Of a stretch of DNA of 64,000 nucleotides, positions 54,884 through 62,774 are shown piece by piece (the first letter of the stretch is position 1; each line of letters begins with the position of its first letter). This stretch comes from an uncultured Roseburia sp. (GTDB lineage: Bacteria > Bacillota > Clostridia > Lachnospirales > Lachnospiraceae): assembly GCA_947642555.1 (NCBI GenBank), contig CANRSX010000010.1, positions 1 to 64,000 of the forward strand, written 5' to 3'. A program made the position numbers and the translations under genes. The notes under the pieces were generated by a model. That model did no database searches. It was not told where the DNA came from and saw nothing but the letters and a program-made list of their open reading frames with translations.

Positions 54884-55795
54884 ATGAAACATACAGTGAC
54901 GGAAAGAGCCGCGTTGAAGGTGAAAAGTGAAGAGCTGGGGATTCCGTTTTCGAATCTTCTGGCCGGATATGTGCTGGAAACGCTGATGTATCTGATTGAA
55001 GATTCGCCGTTTTCCCTGTTTCTCTGGCTGAAAAATGATATGGCGCTCGGCGTCGGACAGTACCGGAAGGAAAACATACTGACGCTGGAGTTTGCCTATA
55101 TCACGGATCCGCTTGTCGTGAAACGGGGAGATGTGGCGCCCGGACAGAAGCTGTCCCTGAAGATGGGGTACGTGATGCTGGCCCATATGTTAAAGGCGGA
55201 GAAGACGCCGGAGATTAAGTGGAAGGGCCGCGCGCTGCTGAAGGGGGAGACGGTGGAGCTTGAGATTTCCGGTGAATTTGAGGAGATGACGGTTCCCATC
55301 CGCATCCGGGTCGCGGAGCTGATCTGGAGCGGTACGGTGCCGGAGCGAAGGTCATTTCCGCTGTTTATGGAGGGCGGAAAGAAGATTCCTTATCTGCACT
55401 ACCCCGCGGAGATCGTGCTCGCGGAGCAGATGTTTGAGATTATAAAAAATATGGAGCTGCTGCCGGATATGGGAGCTTATGATACGGTATATGCGATTCT
55501 TCACACGGAGGCAGTGGACGGCAGACATATCAGGCAGATGCTGCACGACGTCTGCAGGCGGGAAAGGCTTGTGCCGGATCAGGAGAGAGGGGACGTGATT
55601 CTCTCCTACCGCAATTATACATACATGCGAAAGCGCTGGGAGAAGTATCTGCGCCATCAGAAACGGACAGAGCCGTCCTGGGCAGAAGTGATGGAAGTGC
55701 TCGGCGGTTTCCTTCCGCGGATCTGGCGATCCATCTGTGAGGACGAGGTGTTCTTCGGAGACTGGATGCCCGGGCTGGGACGGTTTCTGGATTGA
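54884..55795 (+). CDS. AbiEii-like protein with degenerate nucleotidyltransferase site
   Basis: A 303-residue protein directly following AbiEi. Its layout is like AbiEii toxins: a helical start, a strand region FLWLKNDMALGVGQYRKENILTLEF where active members have a GG(S/T) and DxD-containing T.DID motif, then an AEIVLAEQMFEIIK and MGAYDTVYAI stretch like the conserved C-terminal half. The glycine pair and the catalytic acids are replaced here. It may be an inactive toxin relative with a changed role. Family assignment rests on gene order plus weak pattern matching. Confidence 0.55.
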   Translation: MKHTVTERAALKVKSEELGIPFSNLLAGYVLETLMYLIEDSPFSLFLWLKNDMALGVGQYRKENILTLEFAYITDPLVVKRGDVAPGQKLSLKMGYVMLAHMLKAEKTPEIKWKGRALLKGETVELEISGEFEEMTVPIRIRVAELIWSGTVPERRSFPLFMEGGKKIPYLHYPAEIVLAEQMFEIIKNMELLPDMGAYDTVYAILHTEAVDGRHIRQMLHDVCRRERLVPDQERGDVILSYRNYTYMRKRWEKYLRHQKRTEPSWAEVMEVLGGFLPRIWRSICEDEVFFGDWMPGLGRFLD

Positions 55796-55843
55796 GCGGA
55801 TCCGAGGTGTTTTACGACGTGAAGAGGGAAGGCAGGACGGATC

Positions 55844-57349
55844 GTGGAAGGACAAAAGAGCGTATATCTGGATGAACGGCTAATTTCATATAGTAAAGCG
55901 GGGATTTACCCGTTTCACATGCCGGGACACAAGCGGCAGCCGTCGGGCTTTATCGATCCTTACCGGATGGATATCACGGAGATCGACGGATTTGACAATC
56001 TTCACCGCGCGGAGGGGATTTTAAAGGAAGCGCAGCAGCGCGCGGCGCAGCTTTACGGCGCCAGGGAAAGCTTTTTCCTGGTAAACGGGAGCACCTGCGG
56101 GATCCTGGCAGCGGTCTGCGCGGCGGTGAAACGGGGCGGCCGGATCTTAATGGCGCGCAACTCCCACAAGGCGGTTTACCATGCGGCGCTGATCGGCGGT
56201 ATTGAGACAGACTATCTTTATCCGGTTATAACGGGAAATGATCTGCAGGGACAGATTACCCCGGGACAGGTGCAGGATGCGCTTGCCGGGGATGGGGAGT
56301 ATCAGGCGGTTATCATCACCTCGCCGACCTTTGAGGGTGTGATATCCGATGTCGCCGGGATCGCGGCGGTCTGCCACGCGAAGGGGATTCCCCTGATCGT
56401 GGACAGCGCCCACGGTGCGCACCTGGGGCTGGGTCATGCCGGGGCATGGGGCGGATGCCCCGTGCACGCGGTCAGCGCCGGAGCATGGGGCGGATTCCCC
56501 GCGCACGCGGTCAGCGCCGGGGCGGACGCGGTGATCATGAGCCTGCACAAGACGCTGCCGTCGCCGACGCAGACAGCGCTGCTGCACCTCGCCTCCGAAC
56601 GGATTGCGCCGGAGCGGATCGCGCAGTATCTGAATATTTTTGAGACAAGCTCCCCCTCCTATCTGCTGATGGCGGGAATGGACGCCTGCATCCGTATGCT
56701 TTTCGAGGAGGGAGAGGAGCGTTTCGGGAAATACCGGGCGCTGCTCGACGGATTTTACCGCAGCGCAGCGGATCTGCGGCATCTGCATGTGATGCGTGCA
56801 GAGGATCTCCTGCCGGAGGAAGCGTTTGCGTGGGATGATTCAAAAATTGTCGTTTTTTCGAAAGAAGACGGAAAAACACTGTCTCAGATCCTGCTGAAAC
56901 GACACAAACTTCAGATAGAGATGGCGTCGGGCGGCTATGTGCTCGGGATGACGGGAATCATGGATACAGCGGAAGGCTTTGACCGCCTGTCAAAGGCGCT
57001 GCATGAGATCGATGCGGAGGCGGATTGCCGCGCCGGGCAGGAGAGGCTATGGGACGGTCCGTTGTCGCCCCGTGGTTTTATTGCACAGATGTATGCGCCG
57101 AACGACAGACGGCTTCCGCTGTGGAAGGCACAGGAGCTGCCGTCTGAGGATGCTGCGTTTTCGGAGGCGCAGGGCAGGATATGTGCGGATTTTATCGCGC
57201 TCTATCCCCCGGGGATTCCCCTGATTGTGCCGGGCGAGGTCATAAGCCGGGAATTTCTGGAAAGAATAACCGTGTGCACCCGGCTGGGACTTCGGATGGA
57301 GTGCGGCTCCGATCTGTCTGCGGGAAGGATAAAGATTGTATCTTGTTAA
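55844..57349 (+). CDS. Orn/Lys/Arg decarboxylase family PLP enzyme
   Basis: A 501-residue fold type I PLP enzyme of the short Gram-positive (SpeA/YaaO) decarboxylase group. Features are PFHMPGHKRQ, NGSTCGILAAV, DSAHGAHLGLG and the PLP lysine Lys236 in SLHKTLPS. It decarboxylates a basic amino acid to a polyamine precursor; the substrate is not determined. GTG at 55844 is the start. A 13-residue tandem duplication lies between the DSAHGAH motif and the PLP lysine, lengthening an active-site loop. The neighbour order (decarboxylase, nucleotide kinase, yaaR, holB, yaaT) resembles the Bacillus yaa region. Confidence 0.92.
   Translation: MEGQKSVYLDERLISYSKAGIYPFHMPGHKRQPSGFIDPYRMDITEIDGFDNLHRAEGILKEAQQRAAQLYGARESFFLVNGSTCGILAAVCAAVKRGGRILMARNSHKAVYHAALIGGIETDYLYPVITGNDLQGQITPGQVQDALAGDGEYQAVIITSPTFEGVISDVAGIAAVCHAKGIPLIVDSAHGAHLGLGHAGAWGGCPVHAVSAGAWGGFPAHAVSAGADAVIMSLHKTLPSPTQTALLHLASERIAPERIAQYLNIFETSSPSYLLMAGMDACIRMLFEEGEERFGKYRALLDGFYRSAADLRHLHVMRAEDLLPEEAFAWDDSKIVVFSKEDGKTLSQILLKRHKLQIEMASGGYVLGMTGIMDTAEGFDRLSKALHEIDAEADCRAGQERLWDGPLSPRGFIAQMYAPNDRRLPLWKAQELPSEDAAFSEAQGRICADFIALYPPGIPLIVPGEVISREFLERITVCTRLGLRMECGSDLSAGRIKIVSC
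56438..56515 (+). repeat. 39-bp tandem duplication in decarboxylase gene
   Basis: Two 39-bp units (56438-56476 and 56477-56515) differ at only three positions. They encode AGAWGGCPVHAVS and AGAWGGFPAHAVS. A third copy starts (AGADAV) but continues as the normal family sequence. The duplication is in frame. Confidence 0.9.
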
Positions 57350-57378
57350 AACTTCGATTATACTGATAAGGGACGAAA

Positions 57379-57960
57379 ATGGGAAAAATCTATTGTATCA
57401 TGGGAAAGAGCGCGACCGGAAAAGACACACTGTTTAAAATGCTGCTCGCGGATCCGGCGCTTTCATTAAAAACAGTCGTCCCCTATACGACGCGCCCGAT
57501 GCGTGAAGGGGAGCGGGACGGCGTGGAATATTATTTCTGCGGCGAGGAGCGGCTGGCGGAGTTGGAGACTGCCGGGAAGGTGATCGAGCTGCGCGCCTAT
57601 GATACGGTACACGGGATATGGAAATATTTTACGGTGGACGATCATCAGATGGCGGATGCGCAGATGGATTATCTGCTGATCGGCACGCTGGTATCGTACC
57701 GGAAGCTTCGGGATTACTTTGGAACAGAGCGGGTTATTCCGATATATATAGAAGTGGAGGACGGAGAGCGGCTCTTTCGCGCGGTACAGAGGGAGAGAAA
57801 GGAGAGCCGGCCGCGGTACGAGGAGCTCTGCCGGAGATTTCTCGCGGACGCGGCGGATTTTTCGGAGGAGGAGCTTGCGGCTGCCGGGATTTCCACACGT
57901 TTTGTAAATGAGAATTTAAGAGAAACCGAACAAAAGATTAAGAATTATATGTTACAATAG
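57379..57960 (+). CDS. Guanylate kinase-like protein
   Basis: A 193-residue P-loop kinase: GKSATGKDT replaces the usual GPSGVGKGT-type loop, followed by VVPYTTRPMREGERDGVEYYF, which matches the GMP-binding region. It probably phosphorylates GMP or a related nucleotide. Divergence in the P-loop and the location in the yaaR-holB cluster suggest a second copy rather than the main Gmk. It follows the decarboxylase after 29 bp. Confidence 0.85.
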   Translation: MGKIYCIMGKSATGKDTLFKMLLADPALSLKTVVPYTTRPMREGERDGVEYYFCGEERLAELETAGKVIELRAYDTVHGIWKYFTVDDHQMADAQMDYLLIGTLVSYRKLRDYFGTERVIPIYIEVEDGERLFRAVQRERKESRPRYEELCRRFLADAADFSEEELAAAGISTRFVNENLRETEQKIKNYMLQ

Positions 57961-57988
57961 ACGGGAATAAGGGAAAGCAGGTGGAGTT

Positions 57989-58429
57989 TTGGATATTAAG
58001 GTTTCGGGAGCCGCGCCGGTGACGCAGACGCCGGATGCACAGGCAGTGGAGAAGGGCGACGGCACATTTAAATTTACACTTGCGAGCGCGATCACGGATG
58101 CGGATCTTCAGGCGAAGGTGGATTCCCTGCTTTCGGATATCACATTTCAGGGAAACAGGCTGGCGGAGCACATGGACGTACGGGATATGAGACGATACCG
58201 GGAGCTGATCCGGGAATTTATGAATGAGGTGGTGTTCCGCTCGCATAAGTTTTCGAGGGAAAATTTTCTGGACCGGAAAGGCCGTCACCGGGTGTACGGG
58301 CTCATCAAGCTGATTGACGCGAACCTGGATGAGCTGGCGCAGGAGCTGGTAAAGGACGAGAAGGATCACATTTCAATCCTGGGCAGGATCGGCGAGATCC
58401 GGGGACTGCTGCTGGATATTCTGACCTGA
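57989..58429 (+). CDS. yaaR: YaaR family protein (DUF327)
   Basis: A 146-residue helical protein with the YaaR pattern (LAEHMDVRDMRRYRELIREFMNEVV, then YGLIKLIDANLDELAQELV). The function is unknown; it is conserved next to holB in Firmicutes, as here. It uses a TTG start at 57989 behind CAGGTGGAG. Confidence 0.88.
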   Translation: MDIKVSGAAPVTQTPDAQAVEKGDGTFKFTLASAITDADLQAKVDSLLSDITFQGNRLAEHMDVRDMRRYRELIREFMNEVVFRSHKFSRENFLDRKGRHRVYGLIKLIDANLDELAQELVKDEKDHISILGRIGEIRGLLLDILT

Positions 58430-58526
58430 TGCGGGATGCCGTGGTACGGGCCGGGAAGGAAAGCGGCGGCCGGGCATCGGATGCATGCTGTGATGAAAGA
58501 GGATTTCGGCAGAAAAGAGGGGAATT

Positions 58527-59552
58527 ATGGCAGGATTTAAGGACATTTTGGGACACGAACAGATGATTGCACATCTGCAGAGCGCCATTGCCACGGATAA
58601 GGTATCGCATGCGTATATTTTAAACGGACCGGACAATTCCGGAAAGATGATGCTGGCGGAGGCGTTTGCGACGACGCTGCAGTGCGAGAGGAATACAGAG
58701 AACCCGTCGGAGGGCGGCGTGCGGACGGCGCATCCGGAACCCTGTATGGAATGCCGTTCCTGTAAGCAGGCGGCAGGGAAAAATCAGCCGGATATCATCT
58801 ATGTCAGGCACGAGAAGCCAAATACGATATCGGTCGACGACATCCGCACGCAGGTGAATCATGACATTGTGATTAAGCCGTACAGCAGCAGGTATAAGAT
58901 CTATATCATCGACGAGGCGGAGAAGATGAATGTGCAGGCGCAGAACGCGCTTCTGAAGACGATCGAGGAGCCGCCGGCCTACGCGGTGATCCTGCTTCTC
59001 ACGACAAATGCAGAAGCATTTCTGCCGACGATCCTCTCCCGCTGTGTGCTGCTGAACTTAAAGGCCGTGCCGGACGAGAAGATCCGCGGCTATCTGATGG
59101 AGCACTATCAGATCCCGGATTATCAGGCGGACATCTGCGTGGCGTTTGCGCAGGGGACGGTCGGGAAGGCGATCCGGCTGGCCTGCTCCGAGCGCTTCGG
59201 GGAGTTAAAGGCATCCGCGCTGCAGCTGATCCGGCGTCTGGACGATATTGATTTTTATGAGATGGGCGAGGCGGTCCGGCAGATCAGTGATTACAAGCTT
59301 GAGATCAATGATTATTTTGAGCTGATGACGGTCTGGTACCGGGACGTACTGATGTACAAGGCGACGAAGGATGTGAACAGCCTGATCTTTAAGGATGAGG
59401 TGTACGAGATCAAACGCGAGGCGGAGAGAAGCTCGTACGGAGGGCTGGAAACCATTATAAAAGCGCTGCACAAGGCTCAGATCAGGCTGAATGCAAATGT
59501 GAATTTTGATCTGGTGATCGAGCTCTTGCTGCTGACGATAAAGGAGAACTGA
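58527..59552 (+). CDS. holB: DNA polymerase III delta' subunit
   Basis: A 341-residue clamp-loader subunit: HAYILNGPDNSGKMMLAEAFA P-loop region, a four-cysteine zinc site (one Cys before and CMECRSC), and IIDEAEKMNVQAQNALLKTIEEPP. It helps load the sliding clamp. The P-loop reads GPDNSGKMM, a degenerate form typical of delta'. It is followed one base later by yaaT. Confidence 0.95.
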   Translation: MAGFKDILGHEQMIAHLQSAIATDKVSHAYILNGPDNSGKMMLAEAFATTLQCERNTENPSEGGVRTAHPEPCMECRSCKQAAGKNQPDIIYVRHEKPNTISVDDIRTQVNHDIVIKPYSSRYKIYIIDEAEKMNVQAQNALLKTIEEPPAYAVILLLTTNAEAFLPTILSRCVLLNLKAVPDEKIRGYLMEHYQIPDYQADICVAFAQGTVGKAIRLACSERFGELKASALQLIRRLDDIDFYEMGEAVRQISDYKLEINDYFELMTVWYRDVLMYKATKDVNSLIFKDEVYEIKREAERSSYGGLETIIKALHKAQIRLNANVNFDLVIELLLLTIKEN

Positions 59553-59553
59553 T

Positions 59554-60465
59554 ATGGTAAAAATAGTTGGAGTGCGTTTCCGGAATGCCGGAAAGATCTA
59601 TTATTTCGGCCCTGGAAATTTATCGCTTCATGAGGGAATGCATGTGATCGTGGAGACGGCACGCGGCGTCGAGATGGGAACGGTCATGACAGGCCCGAAG
59701 GACGTGGAGGATCAGGATGTGGTGCAGCCGTTAAAGCCTGTGATCCGCATTGCGACGGAGGCGGATGAAAAGACGGTGGCCAGGAACCATGAGAAGGAGA
59801 AGGACGCGTTTCAGATCTGCCTTGAGAAGATTGCGAAGCACAAACTGAACATGAAGCTGGTCGAGGCGGAGTATACATTTGACAATAATAAGCTGCTGTT
59901 TTACTTTACGGCGGACGGGCGGATCGATTTCCGCGAGCTGGTCAAGGATCTGGCTTCGGTCTTCCGCACCAGGATCGAGCTGCGTCAGATCGGCGTCCGC
60001 GACGAGACGAAGATTATGGGCGGAGTCGGGATCTGCGGCAGGCCGCTCTGCTGCCACACATATCTGTCCGAGTTTGCCCCGGTTTCCATCAAGATGGCGA
60101 AGGAGCAGAATCTGTCGCTGAACCCGACCAAGATCTCCGGCGTCTGCGGCAGGCTGATGTGCTGCCTGAAGAATGAGGAGGAGACCTATGAATATTTAAA
60201 CAGCCGTCTCCCGAACAACGGGGATCGCGTGACGACAAATGACGGTTTTAAGGGCGAGGTGTCCTCCGTCAATGTGCTGCGTCAGACGGTGAAGGTGATC
60301 ATCGAGGTGGACGGCGAGAAGGAGATCCGGGAATATAAGGTGCAGGAGCTGCGCTTCCGTCCGAAACGCCGGAAGGAGAATGTCCGCCTGTCGCAAAAGG
60401 AGTTAAAGGAGCTCGCGGCGCTGGAGGATAAGGGAGGAAAGTCCAAAATTGATGACGTCAAGTGA
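59554..60465 (+). CDS. ricT: PSP1-domain protein YaaT (RicT)
   Basis: A 303-residue PSP1 protein with the conserved LREGM-like opening, EYTFDNNKLLFYFTADGR, and a cysteine-rich stretch (GICGRPLCCHTYL, then GVCGRLMCCLKNEEETY). In Bacillus YaaT/RicT with YlbF and YmcA binds Fe-S clusters and affects RNase Y and sporulation. It overlaps trmN6 by 17 bp. Confidence 0.93.
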   Translation: MVKIVGVRFRNAGKIYYFGPGNLSLHEGMHVIVETARGVEMGTVMTGPKDVEDQDVVQPLKPVIRIATEADEKTVARNHEKEKDAFQICLEKIAKHKLNMKLVEAEYTFDNNKLLFYFTADGRIDFRELVKDLASVFRTRIELRQIGVRDETKIMGGVGICGRPLCCHTYLSEFAPVSIKMAKEQNLSLNPTKISGVCGRLMCCLKNEEETYEYLNSRLPNNGDRVTTNDGFKGEVSSVNVLRQTVKVIIEVDGEKEIREYKVQELRFRPKRRKENVRLSQKELKELAALEDKGGKSKIDDVK

Positions 60466-61195
60466 TCTGGTCCGGGAACATGAACGCTTAGATGAGCTTC
60501 ATCGGAACGGTTACGTTATCATCCAGGATCCGGCCCGCTTCTGCTTTGGCATGGACGCCGTGCTGCTCTCCGGGTTTGCGCAGGCAAAAAAGGGGAACCG
60601 GGTGCTGGATCTCGGGACCGGAACCGGGATTATCCCGATCCTGATGGAGGCAAAGACCGGCGCAGAGGATTTTACCGCGTTAGAGATCCAGGAGGAAAGC
60701 GCGGACATGGCGCGCAGGAGCGTCCGCTACAACCATCTGGAGGAGAAAATCCGGATTGTGACCGGAGATATCAGAGATGCCACAAAGCTCTTTGGGGCAT
60801 CTTCTTTTGATATTGTCACGACAAACCCGCCCTACATGATCGATGCGCACGGGCTTGGCTCCGCCACGGAGGCAAAAGCGATCGCCCGCCACGAGGTGTG
60901 CTGCACGCTGGACGACGTATTGCGGGAGAGCGCGTCCCTGCTTGTCCCGGGCGGCAGGTTTTACATGGTGCACCGTCCGTTTCGCCTGGCGGAAATTTTA
61001 AGCAAAATGGTGGCGTACCGGCTGGAGCCGAAACGGATGAAGCTGGTGTACCCTTATATCGACCGCGAGCCGAATATGGTGCTGCTGGAAGGGTTAAAGG
61101 GCGGAAAATCGCGGATGACGGTGGAGAAGCCGCTGATCGTGTACAAAGAGCAGGGCGTCTACACGGATGAGATTTATGACATATATGGATACTAA
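60449..61195 (+). CDS. tRNA1(Val) (adenine-37-N6)-methyltransferase-like protein
   Basis: A 248-residue SAM methyltransferase. DLGTGTGIIPILM is the SAM motif and TTNPPYM the N6-adenine catalytic motif; the opening QDPARFCFGMDAVLLSGF is typical of the TrmN6/YabB group. It probably methylates a tRNA adenine. It overlaps yaaT and is adjacent to lgt. Confidence 0.92.
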   Translation: MMTSSDLVREHERLDELHRNGYVIIQDPARFCFGMDAVLLSGFAQAKKGNRVLDLGTGTGIIPILMEAKTGAEDFTALEIQEESADMARRSVRYNHLEEKIRIVTGDIRDATKLFGASSFDIVTTNPPYMIDAHGLGSATEAKAIARHEVCCTLDDVLRESASLLVPGGRFYMVHRPFRLAEILSKMVAYRLEPKRMKLVYPYIDREPNMVLLEGLKGGKSRMTVEKPLIVYKEQGVYTDEIYDIYGY

Positions 61196-61213
61196 ATGTC
61201 AGAAAGGACAATC

Positions 61214-61987
61214 ATGTATAATAAAATTTCAATCGGACCGGTTACTATTTATATGTATGGCCTGATGATGGCGCTGGGATTTTTCGCGGCGCTCGTCATG
61301 TGTCTGCGGCGCGGGAAGAAGCTGGGACTGGATGAGGACATCATCTGGGGCATTTTTTTCTGCGCGATCGTCGGCGGGATTGCGGGCAGCCGGATCCTTT
61401 TTTATATCGTGGAATTCCCAAAGGTCCTGGAGGATATCTCGATTCTCTGGAATTTCCGCAACGGATTTGTCGTGTACGGCGGGATCATCGGCGGCGTGCT
61501 GGCAAGTTATCTCTACTGTTGGAAGAAAAAGGCTCTGTTTATCGATTACTTTGACCTCGTGATGCCTGCGCTGGTGTTCGCTCAGGGGATCGGCCGGATC
61601 GGCTGTCTGTTCGCCGGCTGCTGCTACGGGAGAGAGACCGATGCGTGGTACGGAATCACTTTTCAGCACTCTGAGCAGGCGCCGAACGGCGTGAAGCTGA
61701 TGCCCACGCAGATCATCTCCTCCGTGGGAGATTTTGTGATCTGCGGCGTGCTTTTATATTATGCGGCGAAAAAACCGGAGCGGGGGCGCGTCGGAGCGCT
61801 GTATATGATACTCTACGGGATCGGCCGCTTCGCGGTGGAATTTTTAAGGAACGATTACCGGGGAAGCATTGGATTTTTGTCCACCTCCCAGCTGATCTCG
61901 CTGATCGTCGTCGCGGCCGGAGCCGTGCTGTTTGCGAAGGCGCCGCGGATGGCGGAGGGGCGGAAGACGGCGGAGAATGTGGAGTGA
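61214..61987 (+). CDS. lgt: Prolipoprotein diacylglyceryl transferase
   Basis: A 257-residue membrane enzyme with about seven helices and the Lgt signature GRIGCLFAGCCYGRETD. The catalytic-region arginines and the RNDYRGSIG segment near the end are present. It adds diacylglycerol to the lipobox cysteine, so it would act on the two lipoproteins in this window. ATG 61214 has AGAAAGGA and is preferred over ATG 61196. Confidence 0.95.
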   Translation: MYNKISIGPVTIYMYGLMMALGFFAALVMCLRRGKKLGLDEDIIWGIFFCAIVGGIAGSRILFYIVEFPKVLEDISILWNFRNGFVVYGGIIGGVLASYLYCWKKKALFIDYFDLVMPALVFAQGIGRIGCLFAGCCYGRETDAWYGITFQHSEQAPNGVKLMPTQIISSVGDFVICGVLLYYAAKKPERGRVGALYMILYGIGRFAVEFLRNDYRGSIGFLSTSQLISLIVVAAGAVLFAKAPRMAEGRKTAENVE

Positions 61988-61995
61988 GGTCAGAT

Positions 61996-62286
61996 ATGAC
62001 AGATTATGCGACATTAAGTAACGATAAAAACTACACAATATTTCAATATGGAAATCGTACGATCCGGTTTAAAGCGCCGTATTCGCTGGAACGTTATATT
62101 GCGGTGAGGGAATGGGAAAACGGGTATCTGGTGGTCACGGCAAAGTACAGTCATAACCCGGATTATGAGGAAGAGTATATAGATTTAATTCCGATCCTGG
62201 AGAATCTGTATATCGTACCGGATATTTTTTTGAAGCCGATAAAGGAGGTCAGGATAGAAAATGCCAGATGTAGTGGAGATTGCTGA
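61996..62286 (+). CDS. Small conserved-type hypothetical protein 1 of 3
   Basis: A 96-residue protein, no family recognised. It is beta-rich (YTIFQYGNRTIRFKAPYSLERYIAV, NGYLVVTAKYSHN) with an acidic middle and an ILENLYIVPD segment. It overlaps the next small gene by 26 bp, and the third gene overlaps that by one base, so the three are one unit. Base composition is more AT-rich than lgt before it. Confidence 0.7.
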   Translation: MTDYATLSNDKNYTIFQYGNRTIRFKAPYSLERYIAVREWENGYLVVTAKYSHNPDYEEEYIDLIPILENLYIVPDIFLKPIKEVRIENARCSGDC

Positions 62287-62485
62287 TAAAGCGGATTTGA
62301 TTGTAAATGGATATGCGTTTACAAAATGTGATATGGGATATCGGGTTCTGAATCTGGATCTGCCGGAACGTGCAGTTGTGTTGTCAGAGGAAGGAGAGAG
62401 CCTTGAAACAACGATGGATGATATTGAGATTCAGATTGTGCGGGATTATTTTATGAAAAACAAAGGATTTATGGAGGATGAATAA
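62261..62485 (+). CDS. Small hypothetical protein 2 of 3
   Basis: A 74-residue acidic protein (VEIADKADLIVNGYAF, DDIEIQIVRDYFMKN). AAAGGAGG precedes the ATG, inside the previous gene. No family recognised. The tight overlap with both neighbours suggests that the products act together, in the manner of a small toxin-antitoxin or immunity cassette. Confidence 0.7.
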   Translation: MPDVVEIADKADLIVNGYAFTKCDMGYRVLNLDLPERAVVLSEEGESLETTMDDIEIQIVRDYFMKNKGFMEDE

Positions 62486-62766
62486 TGCCCAAATATTATG
62501 AATTTAAAGTTGCCGGCTATTATTTATACTTCACTTCATTTTGTACGGTTGAGTGTATGCATGTACACGCCAGTGACAGAAGGCTGACAGAAGCCGGATC
62601 GGCAAAATTTTTTGTGAAGGAGAATGGCGATACCATTCTTCAGAATAAAGGAAATCTGAATCACAGGGAAATTGCAAAAATCCAGGCGTTTATTAAGGTT
62701 AATTACAAGGATATGTATCTGAAATGGTCAAAATATAGTACAAATCGTTTCTATGGGGAGGACTGA
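62485..62766 (+). CDS. DUF4160-like small protein 3 of 3
   Basis: A 93-residue protein. HVHASDRRLTEAGSAKFFV, then NHREIAKIQAFIKVNYKDMYLKW, resembles the DUF4160 family, in which a HVHV-type motif is followed by a helix and KW. Such proteins often sit in toxin-antitoxin-like pairs. It starts at TAATG, sharing one base with the stop of gene 2. Confidence 0.6.
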   Translation: MPKYYEFKVAGYYLYFTSFCTVECMHVHASDRRLTEAGSAKFFVKENGDTILQNKGNLNHREIAKIQAFIKVNYKDMYLKWSKYSTNRFYGED

Positions 62767-62774
62767 CACCGCCC

